Positions 1 to 8,481 of a DNA stretch of 64,000 nucleotides are shown in pieces. Origin of the DNA: Bacillus sp. FJAT-44742 (GTDB taxonomy: Bacteria; Bacillota; Bacilli; Bacillales; Marinococcaceae). The notes beneath the pieces were generated by a model that was not told the origin of the DNA, ran no database searches, and worked only from the letters and a program-made list of their open reading frames with translations. The position numbers and the translations under genes are program-made. The stretch covers positions 2,737,645-2,801,644 of the forward strand of contig NZ_KZ454936.1 of NCBI RefSeq assembly GCF_002797315.1, read 5' to 3'. Numbering within the stretch: position 1 is the first letter of the stretch; each line of letters starts with the position of its first letter.

Positions 1-1
1 C

Positions 2-574
2 GATTCAATTGTCCAGCTGCTTCTAGGTGAACTGTTTGTAAGTCCGTATTCATGGATTGTCGTTATGCTTGCGATTGTCAGTGTGCTTTTTATCAGTGCC
101 TCATTTTTAACCTATTACGCCAACGTAGCGAAAGATAAGGATGCCTTTGAACTCATGAGGAAATTTTCTTTAATTTGGGGAGGACCTACCATTTTTTTGA
201 GCTTTTTAGTGTTTTTAACCTTAAGCACCCATAATCCTGAGCATTTTCAGGCTATGGTGGAGGAAGGGTGGCTGTTTGTATTATCTTTGCTGGCATTTTT
301 AGCAGCGATCCTCTGTATATATAAAAGAAAATTTATGGGGATTGCTTTTCTCTTAGTTTGTTTCCAATATGGATTTGCATTTTTTGGTTATGGATACACT
401 CATCTTCCCTACATTCTCTACCCGCATATTACCATTTATGAAAATGTTACCAGTCCGGAAATGGGCATATCCCTTATTCTTGCTTTCCTTGCAGGTCTTC
501 TTCTCCTCGTACCTTCTTTGTTTCTCTTAATGAGACTGTTTATCTTCAATGCTGAATACGCACGGGGCAGATAA
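2..574 (+). CDS. cydB: Cytochrome bd-type quinol oxidase subunit II (CydB), C-terminal part
   Basis: The frame is open from the window edge, so the 5' part of the gene lies outside; 190 residues are visible. Four to five hydrophobic helices and the signature stretch GYGYTHLPYILYP followed by ITIYEN match the C-terminal half of CydB, the membrane subunit paired with the haem-bearing CydA in the cytochrome bd oxidase that reduces oxygen with quinol. cydA is expected just upstream but cannot be seen. A tiny membrane-protein gene follows 39 bases downstream, as in operons that also encode the small CydS-type subunit. Confident of family; exact subtype (YthB-like or CydB) not resolved. Confidence 0.9.
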   Translation, partial: DSIVQLLLGELFVSPYSWIVVMLAIVSVLFISASFLTYYANVAKDKDAFELMRKFSLIWGGPTIFLSFLVFLTLSTHNPEHFQAMVEEGWLFVLSLLAFLAAILCIYKRKFMGIAFLLVCFQYGFAFFGYGYTHLPYILYPHITIYENVTSPEMGISLILAFLAGLLLLVPSLFLLMRLFIFNAEYARGR

Positions 575-613
575 CAGCAATGTTTTCACACGCTTATGGC
601 AGGAGGTTATTAT

Positions 614-733
614 ATGAATGAAAATACAGAACAGGGAAAGAAAACGACAGATCAAGAAAAAGTCCTGGTTATTGTCTGCTTTGTAATTGCCGGGATCATG
701 CTATTATCATTTATCAGCCGTTTCTTTCATTAA
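614..733 (+). CDS. 39-residue single-helix membrane protein, CydS-like candidate
   Basis: Short frame with ATG at 614 behind a perfect AGGAGG at 601-606. The protein has a charged N-terminus of about 18 residues, rich in Glu, Lys and Gln, then one hydrophobic helix (VLVIVCFVIAGIMLLSFI) and ends SRFFH. It sits directly after cydB and before a strong terminator, so it is probably the last gene of the cyd transcript. Bacillaceae bd oxidases are known to carry a single-helix third subunit (CydS) of 30-40 residues; position, length and topology fit. This is inferred from context rather than from a recognised residue signature. Confidence 0.6.
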   Translation: MNENTEQGKKTTDQEKVLVIVCFVIAGIMLLSFISRFFH

Positions 734-754
734 CCTTACACACTGGGCATAAAA

Positions 755-790
755 AGAGAACGAGGGTTATCACCTCGTTCTCTTTTTTTA
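755..790. terminator. Bidirectional intrinsic terminator between cydB operon and ilvE
   Basis: Perfect 11-bp stem AGAGAACGAGG / CCTCGTTCTCT with a 7-base loop, followed by a T run on the plus strand and preceded by an A run. It can end the plus-strand cyd transcript and the minus-strand ilvE transcript. Confidence 0.85.
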
Positions 791-1861
791 GTCTATTTTT
801 ATTGTCCATCCGTAAGGATCTTCAAGCTTGCCCGTTTGAATACTTGTTAACGTATCATATAAGGATTTAGATAATTCGCCTGTCTGTCTGTGGTTAATCA
901 CCATCGCTTTGTCTTCCCAATGAAGCTCACCAATTGGCGAGATTACAGCTGCCGTCCCAGTACCAAACGCTTCCTCCAGGGTTCCTTCCTCATAAGCCTG
1001 GTGGATTTCTTCCATGGTGATCTTTCTTTCACTTACAGGTATTTCCCAATCTTTCAGCATCTCAATGATAGAAGTTCTGGTAATCCCTTCTAAAATACTG
1101 CCGTTGAGCTCGGGAGTAATAACTTCACCCTTGATTTTAAAGAAAACGTTCATGCTGCCTACTTCTTCAATATATTTCTTTTCAACGCCATCAAGCCAAA
1201 GAACTTGAGCGTGCCCCTTTTCTGTTGCCCTTTCCTGAGCTTTGTAGGCCGCTGAATAATTCCCGGCTGTTTTCGCCGTTCCTGTGCCGCCCCTAACTGC
1301 TCTTGTGTATTCAGATTCTACGTTAATGCTGACTGGATGTATCCCTTCCGGGTAGTAGGAACCTACCGGGGATAAAATAATCATTAATGTGTACGAATAG
1401 GATGGCGCGACCGCTAAGTTTGGTTCAGTTGCAATAATGAAAGGGCGAATGTATAAGGATGTACCTTCCGCTGCCGGTACCCAGTCCTTTTCAAGGCTGA
1501 TCAGCTGCTTTAAGTACTCCAACATCAGTTCTTCATTGACAGGAGGAATACTCATCCTGTCACTAGAACGGTTTAAGCGTTCAAAGTTCTTTTTCGGGCG
1601 GAACAGCAGGATTTGATTATCAGCCCCCCGATAAGCTTTAAGGCCTTCAAACACGGTTTGTCCGTAATGAAGGATCATCGCTGCCGGGTCAAGAGACACA
1701 GGTTCATAAGGGACGATTTGTGGACTATGCCACCCTTTATCTCTCGAAAATTCCATGGTAAGCATATGGTCGGTAAAAACTTTTCCGAAGCTCAATTGTT
1801 CAGGATCCGGCTTTGCTTTCTTATGTGGGTTTTGGGTAATATCTAAAATCGGTTCGGACAT
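788..1861 (-). CDS. ilvE: Branched-chain amino acid aminotransferase
   Basis: Class IV PLP-dependent aminotransferase of 357 residues, the usual size of the long-form IlvE. It interconverts leucine, isoleucine and valine with their 2-oxo acids using glutamate. Recognisable segments are ILHYGQTVFEGLKAYRG near the N-terminus, the lysine segment GGTGTAKTAGNYS that binds PLP, and EVGSMNVFF. A GTG nine bases further upstream is in frame, but the ribosome site GAGGAG abuts it; the ATG at 1861 has an 8-base spacing and is preferred. Single gene, with a terminator shared with the cyd genes. Confidence 0.93.
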   Translation of the reverse strand: MSEPILDITQNPHKKAKPDPEQLSFGKVFTDHMLTMEFSRDKGWHSPQIVPYEPVSLDPAAMILHYGQTVFEGLKAYRGADNQILLFRPKKNFERLNRSSDRMSIPPVNEELMLEYLKQLISLEKDWVPAAEGTSLYIRPFIIATEPNLAVAPSYSYTLMIILSPVGSYYPEGIHPVSINVESEYTRAVRGGTGTAKTAGNYSAAYKAQERATEKGHAQVLWLDGVEKKYIEEVGSMNVFFKIKGEVITPELNGSILEGITRTSIIEMLKDWEIPVSERKITMEEIHQAYEEGTLEEAFGTGTAAVISPIGELHWEDKAMVINHRQTGELSKSLYDTLTSIQTGKLEDPYGWTIKID

Positions 1862-1933
1862 GACTTCCACTCCTCGGTATTATGTTGTCAATGAGTAACA
1901 GTATATCAAAGCAAGCAGGAAGTGCCCTGCTGG

Positions 1934-2521
1934 TTAATTGAAATCATCTTCCTTTTGTATCCATTTTGTACTTTCATGGTAAGGTCTTCTTTTCCCTTCA
2001 GGGTTCTTTTTTTGAGGATATCCGATGTAAAGAAAACCCAGGATATCACCATTTTCAGAAAGACCAAAAAGCTTTTTCATTTTTGAATGGTAGCATGGCT
2101 TTCCTGTCCTCCAGAACCCTCCCAGCCCTAAAGCATGGGCAGCTAAAAGCATATTTTGAGTGGCAGCAAATACAGCACCGTACTCTTCCACTTGAATCGC
2201 TTTTGGATTATCGCTAGGTTCAACAGCGACTGCTATTACTACAGGGGCTCTGAAGGGCTTTTCTTTTGTTTTCTCAAGCTTTTTTACATTTTCCTCTGAA
2301 GAAGGTTCATCCATTCCCTCTTTTGCAATGTCTGCCAGCACTTCTCCTAAAGGCTTTCTCCCCTCCCCTGTCATGACAAAGAACTTCCACGGCTCGGTCT
2401 GGTGATGACTCGGGGCCCAGGTTCCTGCTTCAAGTATTTGTTCAATGAGGCTCTCAGGTACAGGCTCCTGTGAAACCAGACCTGTGCTTCTTCTTGTTTT
2501 AATTGCTTCAAGTACATCCAT
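1934..2521 (-). CDS. Nitroreductase-family flavoprotein
   Basis: 195-residue protein of the FMN-dependent nitroreductase fold. The N-terminal IKTRRSTG motif contributes to FMN phosphate binding, EAGTWAPSHHQTEPWKFFV is the typical second motif, and the C-terminal half has LGGFWRTG and FLYIGYP. Such enzymes use NAD(P)H to reduce nitro compounds, quinones or other acceptors; the physiological substrate cannot be told. The ATG has a GGGAGGG ribosome site. It follows ilvE at 72 bases on the same strand, but no functional link is evident. Another member of the family lies at 35444-36007. Confidence 0.88.
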   Translation of the reverse strand: MDVLEAIKTRRSTGLVSQEPVPESLIEQILEAGTWAPSHHQTEPWKFFVMTGEGRKPLGEVLADIAKEGMDEPSSEENVKKLEKTKEKPFRAPVVIAVAVEPSDNPKAIQVEEYGAVFAATQNMLLAAHALGLGGFWRTGKPCYHSKMKKLFGLSENGDILGFLYIGYPQKKNPEGKRRPYHESTKWIQKEDDFN

Positions 2522-2642
2522 TACGTTTCCCTCCCATATAAAGTTTAATTTAACCCGTCTTCTTATCTGCCAAAACCTTGCTTAAAAGAATGGACAATCC
2601 AGCACATTATACCTATTCTTAGTATGTAAGGAGCTGAGAATT

Positions 2643-3899
2643 ATGCGCGTACATAAAGGGTGGCTGATCCTGTTTCTAATCGTACTCAGTGTGTTTGCCT
2701 GCTTAGGATTTGGGCGTTTTTCATTTGGAGCCATTCTTCCATTTATGAGAGAAGGCCTTCACTTTGATTACCGTGAAACCGGGTTCATTGCCTCATCCAT
2801 CTTTCTAGGATACTTACTTTCAGTTACTAGTGTCGGTTATTTTGTCATTCGATTTCAAGCCAAACGAGTCATTATAGTTTCCTTGCTTCTTATTGGTTTA
2901 GCAATGATTGTTACTGCAAATGCTTCATCCTTTGTTCAAGCTTACATTGGCTGCTTTTTCATTGGGGTAGGAAGCGGTGGAGCATATGTCCCGTCCCTCG
3001 GCTTAATCGGCCAATGGTTTTCCCCTAAGATGCGTGGAATGGTAATGGGGATTGTCATGGCCGGAGCAGGCTTTGGTATTGTATTCAGCGGAATAGTAGT
3101 TCCAGTTATCGTTGAAATTGCTGACGGTTCAGGATGGCGGCTCAGCTGGTATATCTTATCCACCACAGTAATTATAATCGCCGTTTTGCATGCTCTTTTT
3201 CTACGAAATACTCCGTCTGATATCAACCTGAGCCCTATAGCTTCCAGAAAAGAAAAGAAGAACCCGGCGGATCGTGAGGGAGCTGAGGAAGTATTAAAAA
3301 CGGATACTGTGTATCGCAATAAGACTTTATGGTTTATTGGCATACTCTATTTTTTGTGGGGAATTGCCTACTTAATTTTTTCTACCTTCCTCGTTGATTA
3401 CCTTATTGTCGACAGAGGGTTTACCAGCAGCCAGGCTGGACTGTTTTTTGCTGCAGCCGGAGCAGCCAGTATAGTCAGCGGCTTTATTTGGGGCTCCGTC
3501 TCTGACAAAATTGGGAGAATGCCGGCTCTTGCTTTCGTTTATTTTATCCAGTTTTTTATGCTGGTGTTTTTGAGCATTTCCACCCACAGCGGGCTTATTT
3601 TGGTACAGGTTCTTTTATACGGAATAACGCTCTGGGGTGTACCAACAATAATGAACGCAAGCGCGGGAGATTATGTCAGAGTGAAATTTGTGCCGGTAGC
3701 TATGGGATTTATTACTTTGCTATTCAGCATAGGCCAGCTTATTTCTCCAATTATTACAGGCTTTCTTATTGACTTTACTCAGTCTTACTTAAGTGCTTTC
3801 CTGCTCTCAGCAGTTCTTACGTTCATAGCCGGTGCCGGGGCTGTCTATCTCCAGGCTTCTCAAAGAAAACAGTGGAAAGAAACAGCTCCTCCCTTCTGA
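2643..3899 (+). CDS. MFS transporter, YbfB/YjiJ-like
   Basis: 418-residue protein with about 12 hydrophobic helices, a central charged loop near residues 195-220, and the MFS-type segments GFGRFSFGAILPFM, GFIASSIFLGYLL and WGSVSDKIGRMPAL. The overall pattern recalls the YbfB/YjiJ group of uncharacterised exporters. The start at 2643 has an AAGGAG ribosome site. It is divergent from the nitroreductase gene, with about 120 bases between them, and its transcript would end at the hairpin at 3935. Substrate unknown. Confidence 0.85.
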   Translation: MRVHKGWLILFLIVLSVFACLGFGRFSFGAILPFMREGLHFDYRETGFIASSIFLGYLLSVTSVGYFVIRFQAKRVIIVSLLLIGLAMIVTANASSFVQAYIGCFFIGVGSGGAYVPSLGLIGQWFSPKMRGMVMGIVMAGAGFGIVFSGIVVPVIVEIADGSGWRLSWYILSTTVIIIAVLHALFLRNTPSDINLSPIASRKEKKNPADREGAEEVLKTDTVYRNKTLWFIGILYFLWGIAYLIFSTFLVDYLIVDRGFTSSQAGLFFAAAGAASIVSGFIWGSVSDKIGRMPALAFVYFIQFFMLVFLSISTHSGLILVQVLLYGITLWGVPTIMNASAGDYVRVKFVPVAMGFITLLFSIGQLISPIITGFLIDFTQSYLSAFLLSAVLTFIAGAGAVYLQASQRKQWKETAPPF

Positions 3900-3934
3900 A
3901 CATACACGCTTTTCTACAAACAACCGGAAGAATC

Positions 3935-3968
3935 ATCCGGCTTCTACTCAAAGGGAGCCGGATTTTTT
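3935..3968. terminator. Intrinsic terminator, convergent MFS / mqnD
   Basis: 8-bp stem ATCCGGCT / AGCCGGAT followed by a six-T run on the plus strand. It lies between two convergent genes. Confidence 0.75.
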
Positions 3969-3974
3969 CACCTG

Positions 3975-4802
3975 TTACAAAGAACCTCCCTTTATAGACG
4001 GTACCAGTCCTTCTTTGGCAGCTCTTCCTAATAAAGCTCTTACAGCAGCATACCCTTCTTCTCCTAAGTCTTCAGTAAACTTGTTTACATATAAGTCAAT
4101 GTGCTGTTTTGCTACTTCAGCAGACATTTCCTGAGCATGCTCCATAACATATGCATCAGACTCAGCAGGATTGGACCAGGCATACTGTACCGATTTTCTG
4201 ATCCATTTTGTTACGTCATCCACGTTAAGGGAACGACGGGCAATAATCGCTCCTAAAGGTATTGGCAGTCCTGTATCCTTTTCCCACCACTCTCCTAAGT
4301 CTGCCATCAAGGATAAATTGTAGTGTTGATATGTAAACCTGGCTTCATGTATCACAAGCCCAGCATCAATTTTCCCGTCTCGGACTGCTGGCATAATTTC
4401 ATTGAAAGGAAGGACCACAATTTCTCCCAATCCATCTGGGACGTTTTGCGCGGCCCATAAACGAAATAGCAAATAAGCTGTCGATCTCTCACTGGGAACA
4501 GCAACTTTTTTTCCAGAAAGGGAAGCGGGGTTTTCACTTTGGTCTTTCAACAAAACGAGAGGCCCACACCCTCTTCCCAGAGCACCTCCGCAAGGAATCA
4601 GATTGTAATCGTCTAATACCCATGGGAGGGCTCCATAGGAAATCTTCATAATCTCAGGCCCTTCATTATTCATAGCCCACTGGTTTGTTTTATCAATATC
4701 AGCGTATGTAACATTAAGCTTTGGTGCCTCAGGAAGTAATCCATGAGCCCAGGCATGAAATACAAATGTATCATTTGGACACGGTGAGTATGCAATATTC
4801 AT
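3975..4802 (-). CDS. mqnD: 1,4-dihydroxy-6-naphthoate synthase (futalosine pathway)
   Basis: 275-residue protein of the periplasmic-binding-protein-like MqnA/MqnD fold. The N-terminal IAYSPCPNDTFVFHAW is the MqnD hallmark. Later segments are KISYGALPWVL, GCGPLVLL, and the DAGLVIHEARFTY motif around residues 145-157. The enzyme converts cyclic dehypoxanthinyl futalosine to 1,4-dihydroxy-6-naphthoate in the futalosine route to menaquinone. It overlaps the upstream mqnB gene by four bases (ATGA), so the two are translationally coupled. Family assignment is strong; mqnA, mqnC and the late genes are not in the window. Confidence 0.93.
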   Translation of the reverse strand: MNIAYSPCPNDTFVFHAWAHGLLPEAPKLNVTYADIDKTNQWAMNNEGPEIMKISYGALPWVLDDYNLIPCGGALGRGCGPLVLLKDQSENPASLSGKKVAVPSERSTAYLLFRLWAAQNVPDGLGEIVVLPFNEIMPAVRDGKIDAGLVIHEARFTYQHYNLSLMADLGEWWEKDTGLPIPLGAIIARRSLNVDDVTKWIRKSVQYAWSNPAESDAYVMEHAQEMSAEVAKQHIDLYVNKFTEDLGEEGYAAVRALLGRAAKEGLVPSIKGGSL

Positions 4803-5485
4803 TTTAAAAAAGCCTCCTTTAAAACTGCGCCAGCTGTCTCTAAGGAAGAGAGCGCTCCTTTTATATCCCAGGCCTCTCTGTTTCTTGGCCCAACTTCATT
4901 AGAAATAGAGCGGATTTCAAGAATTGGTATGCCCCTTTGCGCGGCAGCAGTAGCTGCCCCGAACCCTTCCATTGCTTCAGCTGCAGCATTGGAATAACGT
5001 CTCCTCAGTACCTCTTCTTTCTGTTTCGTTCCCGTAACGGTCGCAGAAGTTAAAACAGCACCCCGGTATACTGGAACCTGCCTATGGTTAAAGCAAAGGG
5101 CAAGGTCTTCCGATATAGCACGATCGGCTTCTATGGAAGAAGTACCAAGGCCTAAGTCATCAAGGCTTAAAAACGTATCCTCGGTTTCCGCCCCCATATC
5201 GGAAGCTATTAACTCTGTCGCTACAACAATAGACCGGACCGGCGCTCTCCCTTTAAAGCCGCCTGCAATACCCATCACTACTACATAATCATATGGGTGG
5301 GCGGCAATAGCTGCCGCAGTACTTGCCGCTGCGGCCATAGGGCCGACCCCTCCTGAGATGACGGTAAATTTTCCGGTATTTTGAAGCCCTCGTTTTACTG
5401 CCTCTTTTTCAGCCTCTACAGAGGTAACGATAAGAACATGCTTATCTTCTATCCTTGATTGATTCTTTTGTTGTTTCTGTTTCAT
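4799..5485 (-). CDS. mqnB: Futalosine hydrolase
   Basis: 228-residue member of the PNP/MTA nucleosidase superfamily. It has VLIVTSVEAEKEAV at the N-terminus, the glycine-rich ISGGVGPMAAA and VVMGIAGGF segments, and C-terminal EAMEGFGAATAAAQRGIP with EIRSISNEVGPRNREAWD, which fit MqnB rather than MTA/SAH nucleosidase. It removes hypoxanthine from futalosine to give dehypoxanthinyl futalosine. The ATG follows GGAGGT with a 6-base spacing. It is the first gene of the mqnB-mqnD pair and is divergent from the biotin operon. Its lysine- and glutamine-rich first 15 residues are probably disordered. Confidence 0.92.
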   Translation of the reverse strand: MKQKQQKNQSRIEDKHVLIVTSVEAEKEAVKRGLQNTGKFTVISGGVGPMAAAASTAAAIAAHPYDYVVVMGIAGGFKGRAPVRSIVVATELIASDMGAETEDTFLSLDDLGLGTSSIEADRAISEDLALCFNHRQVPVYRGAVLTSATVTGTKQKEEVLRRRYSNAAAEAMEGFGAATAAAQRGIPILEIRSISNEVGPRNREAWDIKGALSSLETAGAVLKEAFLK

Positions 5486-5598
5486 AAAGCGACCTCCACT
5501 GGCAGCCTATTAGGTAAGTATTTTTCCCATTCAATCATACCATGTCTTTGAGCTGGTCTCTAATTCCTGAATCAGTTTCTTACCCGTTCCATCGTTAA

Positions 5599-5629
5599 TT
5601 GTTAACCTTTTAAATTTAAAGGTTAACAT
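5599..5629 (+). promoter_or_regulatory. BirA (biotin repressor) operator
   Basis: Inverted repeat TTGTTAACC, 13 bases, GGTTAACAT upstream of bioF. It matches the known Bacillus BirA box (GTTAACC...GGTTAAC). The right half overlaps the -35 hexamer of the predicted bioF promoter, so biotinyl-AMP-bound BirA would block transcription. Confidence 0.88.
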
Positions 5630-5651
5630 TATTTAACTTATCTTGTATGAT
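5623..5651 (+). promoter_or_regulatory. Predicted sigma-A promoter of the bio operon
   Basis: TTAACA (5623-5628) and TATGAT (5646-5651) separated by exactly 17 bases, 24 bases before the bioF start. The -35 hexamer lies inside the BirA box. Confidence 0.7.
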
Positions 5652-5674
5652 AGGAAGAAAAGGCAGGTGAAACT

Positions 5675-6871
5675 ATGAGGCAAAGGACAAAGTCACCTCT
5701 CTATCAAACTATCAATAATGAGTTAGAAGACATAGCAAAACAGTCACTAACAAGAAGTCTTGTTTCTCATAAACCGTTAGAAAAGGGGTGGATACGAAGA
5801 AATGGTAAACTGATGCTTAACTTTTCGTCTAATGACTATTTAGGGTTAGCCGGCCATGATGAAGTAAAACAAGGTGCTTTACAAGCCATTCATGATTATG
5901 GAGCCAGTGCTTCCTCCTCTCGTCTCATCGTGGGCAGCCACCCACTTTATGAAGAAACTGAACAAGCTATTACATCATGGAAGCAACGTGATTCTGCTTT
6001 AATTGTACATAACGGCTACACTGCAAATGTAGGGGCTATATCTGCGCTTGCTTCCAGAAATGCCGTTGTCTACAGTGACAAGTTAAATCACGCTAGTATC
6101 ATTGACGGCATTGTTTTAAGCAGAGCAAAGAAAAGACGTTATAACCACAATGACATGAACCATCTTGAAAGCCTTTTAAAAAAAGACAAAGATATAGAAA
6201 ACAAGATTATTATTACAGACAGCCTTTTCAGCATGGATGGTGATTTTGCCCCGTTAGAGGACATAGTTACGTTAAAAAAACATTACGGAGCATTTTTAAT
6301 TGTTGATGAAGCACACAGCAGCGGTATATACGGACCTTTTGGCCGGGGTTACTCCTACCAGCAAAAGGTGGAGGAAGAAATCGACCTGTTTGTAGGGACT
6401 TGCGGAAAAGCCTTAGGTTCTTTCGGGGCATATGTGGTGGCGGACCAGACTGTGATTCAGTACCTGGTAAATAAAATGAGAAGTTTTATTTTTTCTACCG
6501 GTCTCCCGCCTGCTGTTCTTGGAGCTATTCAGGCTTCTATCACTCTGGTGCAGAATGATGAAGAAAGACGAAGGAACCTGCTTCGTAAAAGCAAGATGGT
6601 ACGAAGCATACTAACTGACGCAGGCTTTAATACCTGTTTATCTGCTTCCCATATTGTCCCTATCCTGACAGGAGACAATGAAACCACGCTCACCTTTAGT
6701 TCTTTGCTTATGGAAGAAGGAATATCTGCTGTTGCTATCCGACCTCCTACCGTTCCCCCTGGGGAAGCAAGAATACGTTTAAGCACTATGGCTGTTCACA
6801 GTGATGAAGATTTGGTACGCGCATGCCAGGTCATAAAAAGAATTGGAAAAGAACTCGGGGTGATAACATGA
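5675..6871 (+). CDS. bioF: 8-amino-7-oxononanoate synthase
   Basis: 398-residue PLP enzyme of the alpha-oxoamine synthase family, which condenses pimeloyl-ACP (or -CoA) with L-alanine in biotin synthesis. Visible motifs are NFSSNDYLGLAGH, GASASSSRLIVGSH, the PLP-aspartate segment IVDEAHSSGIYG, and GTCGKALGSFGAY with the Schiff-base lysine. The N-terminus is slightly longer than usual. The ATG has AGGTGA upstream. It is the first gene of a five-gene operon controlled by the BirA box, and its stop overlaps the bioH start (ATGA). Confidence 0.95.
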   Translation: MRQRTKSPLYQTINNELEDIAKQSLTRSLVSHKPLEKGWIRRNGKLMLNFSSNDYLGLAGHDEVKQGALQAIHDYGASASSSRLIVGSHPLYEETEQAITSWKQRDSALIVHNGYTANVGAISALASRNAVVYSDKLNHASIIDGIVLSRAKKRRYNHNDMNHLESLLKKDKDIENKIIITDSLFSMDGDFAPLEDIVTLKKHYGAFLIVDEAHSSGIYGPFGRGYSYQQKVEEEIDLFVGTCGKALGSFGAYVVADQTVIQYLVNKMRSFIFSTGLPPAVLGAIQASITLVQNDEERRRNLLRKSKMVRSILTDAGFNTCLSASHIVPILTGDNETTLTFSSLLMEEGISAVAIRPPTVPPGEARIRLSTMAVHSDEDLVRACQVIKRIGKELGVIT

Positions 6872-7593
6872 GTTCAGCTTTTATCTTTTTAACAGGATGG
6901 GCTATGAACGAGACCATTTGGGAGCCTCTTCTCCCTTTCCTGCCGAAAACGGTCCATACAGAGCACCTTTCCTGGTTTCATCTTTCCTCTGTCAATGATA
7001 TTGACCAGAGAGTTGAATATACACTGCAACAATTTGACTCTGTTACTCTTGTTGCTTGGTCATTAGGCTCAATTGCAGCCCTCGAGGCAGCTTCAAAGAA
7101 AGTTGGGAATATAGAAAACATGTATCTTTTTAGCGCAACACCCCGCTTCACAAAAGATTCTGCAGCCAATGTTTCTTATGGATGGAGCAATCGCTCGGTT
7201 GAAAAAATGAGAGACAGTCTAACAGCAAATGCAGACACTGTCCTTGAGTCCTTTCACCGGAAAATGTTTTCAAGAGCCGATAAAAAAAAGCATTCCTTAG
7301 ATTCCTTTTTCAAGCAGCAAACTCAACGAAACAAGCCTCTAACGGATTTGAAGATCGGACTTGATTATTTACTTGAAAAAGATGTAAGAGAAAAGCTTCA
7401 CTGCATACATGTTCCCGTACACATTATCCATGGAAAATACGACAGGATTATACCAATTGAAGCTGCCATCAACCTGGCAGGTCATTTACCTGATGGTACA
7501 TTTCACGAATTAGAGTGCGGCCACTTACCTTTTTTCTCATTACCAGAGACGTCAGCTAAGATTATTACTTGTACCAGTGAGGTCGTGTCATGA
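6868..7593 (+). CDS. bioH: Pimeloyl-ACP methyl ester carboxylesterase (BioH-type)
   Basis: 241-residue alpha/beta hydrolase. The nucleophile elbow reads VAWSLGS, that is A-W-S-L-G where BioH proteins usually have G-W-S-L-G. The acid is probably in GKYDRIIP and the histidine in ECGHLPFFS. BioH cleaves the methyl ester that BioC puts on the growing pimeloyl chain. The start at 6868 overlaps the bioF stop by ATGA; an earlier in-frame start inside bioF is ignored. It ends ATGA into bioC. Adjacent bioC supports the assignment. Confidence 0.88.
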   Translation: MSSAFIFLTGWAMNETIWEPLLPFLPKTVHTEHLSWFHLSSVNDIDQRVEYTLQQFDSVTLVAWSLGSIAALEAASKKVGNIENMYLFSATPRFTKDSAANVSYGWSNRSVEKMRDSLTANADTVLESFHRKMFSRADKKKHSLDSFFKQQTQRNKPLTDLKIGLDYLLEKDVREKLHCIHVPVHIIHGKYDRIIPIEAAINLAGHLPDGTFHELECGHLPFFSLPETSAKIITCTSEVVS

Positions 7594-8405
7594 TAAATAA
7601 AACACTTGTAAAAAAAAGATTTTCCGACAAAGCAGCAACCTATAATGACCATGCAATCGTACAAAGAAAGATGGCCAATCATCTTCTTGATTATTGTGAG
7701 AACCAACTGGAAAAACAACCTCTTTCCATTTTAGAAATTGGCTCTGGGACAGGCACCATGACAAAAAAGCTTGCAAATTTGTATCCTGACGCCTCAATTG
7801 ATGCTGTCGATCTGGCTCCAGGAATGGTTGAGACAGCAAAAAGGTATGTTACCAATGATAATGTTTCCTTTCATTGTGCAGATTTTGAAGCGTTCACTAT
7901 TGAAAACACCTATGACTTAGTTATTTCGAATGCCGCTTTTCAATGGTTCAATTACCTTCCGGAAACTCTCGTTAAAACGTGCAGGCATGTAAATGAGGGA
8001 GGCTTATTTCTTTTTTCCACCTTCGGCTCCTCTACCTTTTGTGAACTGAATCAAGCTGTGAAATGGGCAGTTGAACGACTTTCTTATACCAAAAGAGTGA
8101 AGGTCAGCCAGGATTTTTATTCATTACAGGATCTCTTTGCTATGTTAGAGGCCGGTATAGATAAAGAACATTTCTCCTTCCACGGAACAGAAGAAAGGCA
8201 CGTTGAGCTTTTTCCTGATGTAAAAGCGTTTTTGAAAAGTGTAAAAGAAATCGGTGCATCAAACAGCAACAACCACCATTACAGTCAATCCATTTCTTTG
8301 TTTAAAGAAATGATTGAGACATACAATGACAATTTCCTAACTGAGGATCAAAGAATTCCAGCTACCTATCATTCTCTTTACCTTTATGTGACAAGGGACC
8401 TTTAA
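7590..8405 (+). CDS. bioC: Malonyl-ACP O-methyltransferase
   Basis: 271-residue class I SAM-dependent methyltransferase. It has the N-terminal BioC-type KKRFSDKAATYNDHAIVQ, motif I ILEIGSGTGTMTKKL, the acidic end of strand 2 in DAVDLAPGM, and DLVISNAAFQWF. It methylates malonyl-ACP so that fatty acid synthesis can build the pimeloyl moiety; BioH later removes the methyl group. The start overlaps the bioH stop (ATGA). Together with bioH it shows that pimelate is made by the BioC-BioH route, not by the BioI/BioW routes of Bacillus subtilis. Confidence 0.93.
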   Translation: MINKTLVKKRFSDKAATYNDHAIVQRKMANHLLDYCENQLEKQPLSILEIGSGTGTMTKKLANLYPDASIDAVDLAPGMVETAKRYVTNDNVSFHCADFEAFTIENTYDLVISNAAFQWFNYLPETLVKTCRHVNEGGLFLFSTFGSSTFCELNQAVKWAVERLSYTKRVKVSQDFYSLQDLFAMLEAGIDKEHFSFHGTEERHVELFPDVKAFLKSVKEIGASNSNNHHYSQSISLFKEMIETYNDNFLTEDQRIPATYHSLYLYVTRDL

Positions 8406-8481
8406 AGCCTTGAAACCAATTTTTATACCTTTATTGTCAACCAAATATATATTCAAGTTTACATTTAGGGAGGGAACGTCA

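Noticed and set aside
2942-3343. 133-codon minus-strand open frame inside the MFS gene
   Set aside because: Antisense shadow without ribosome site.
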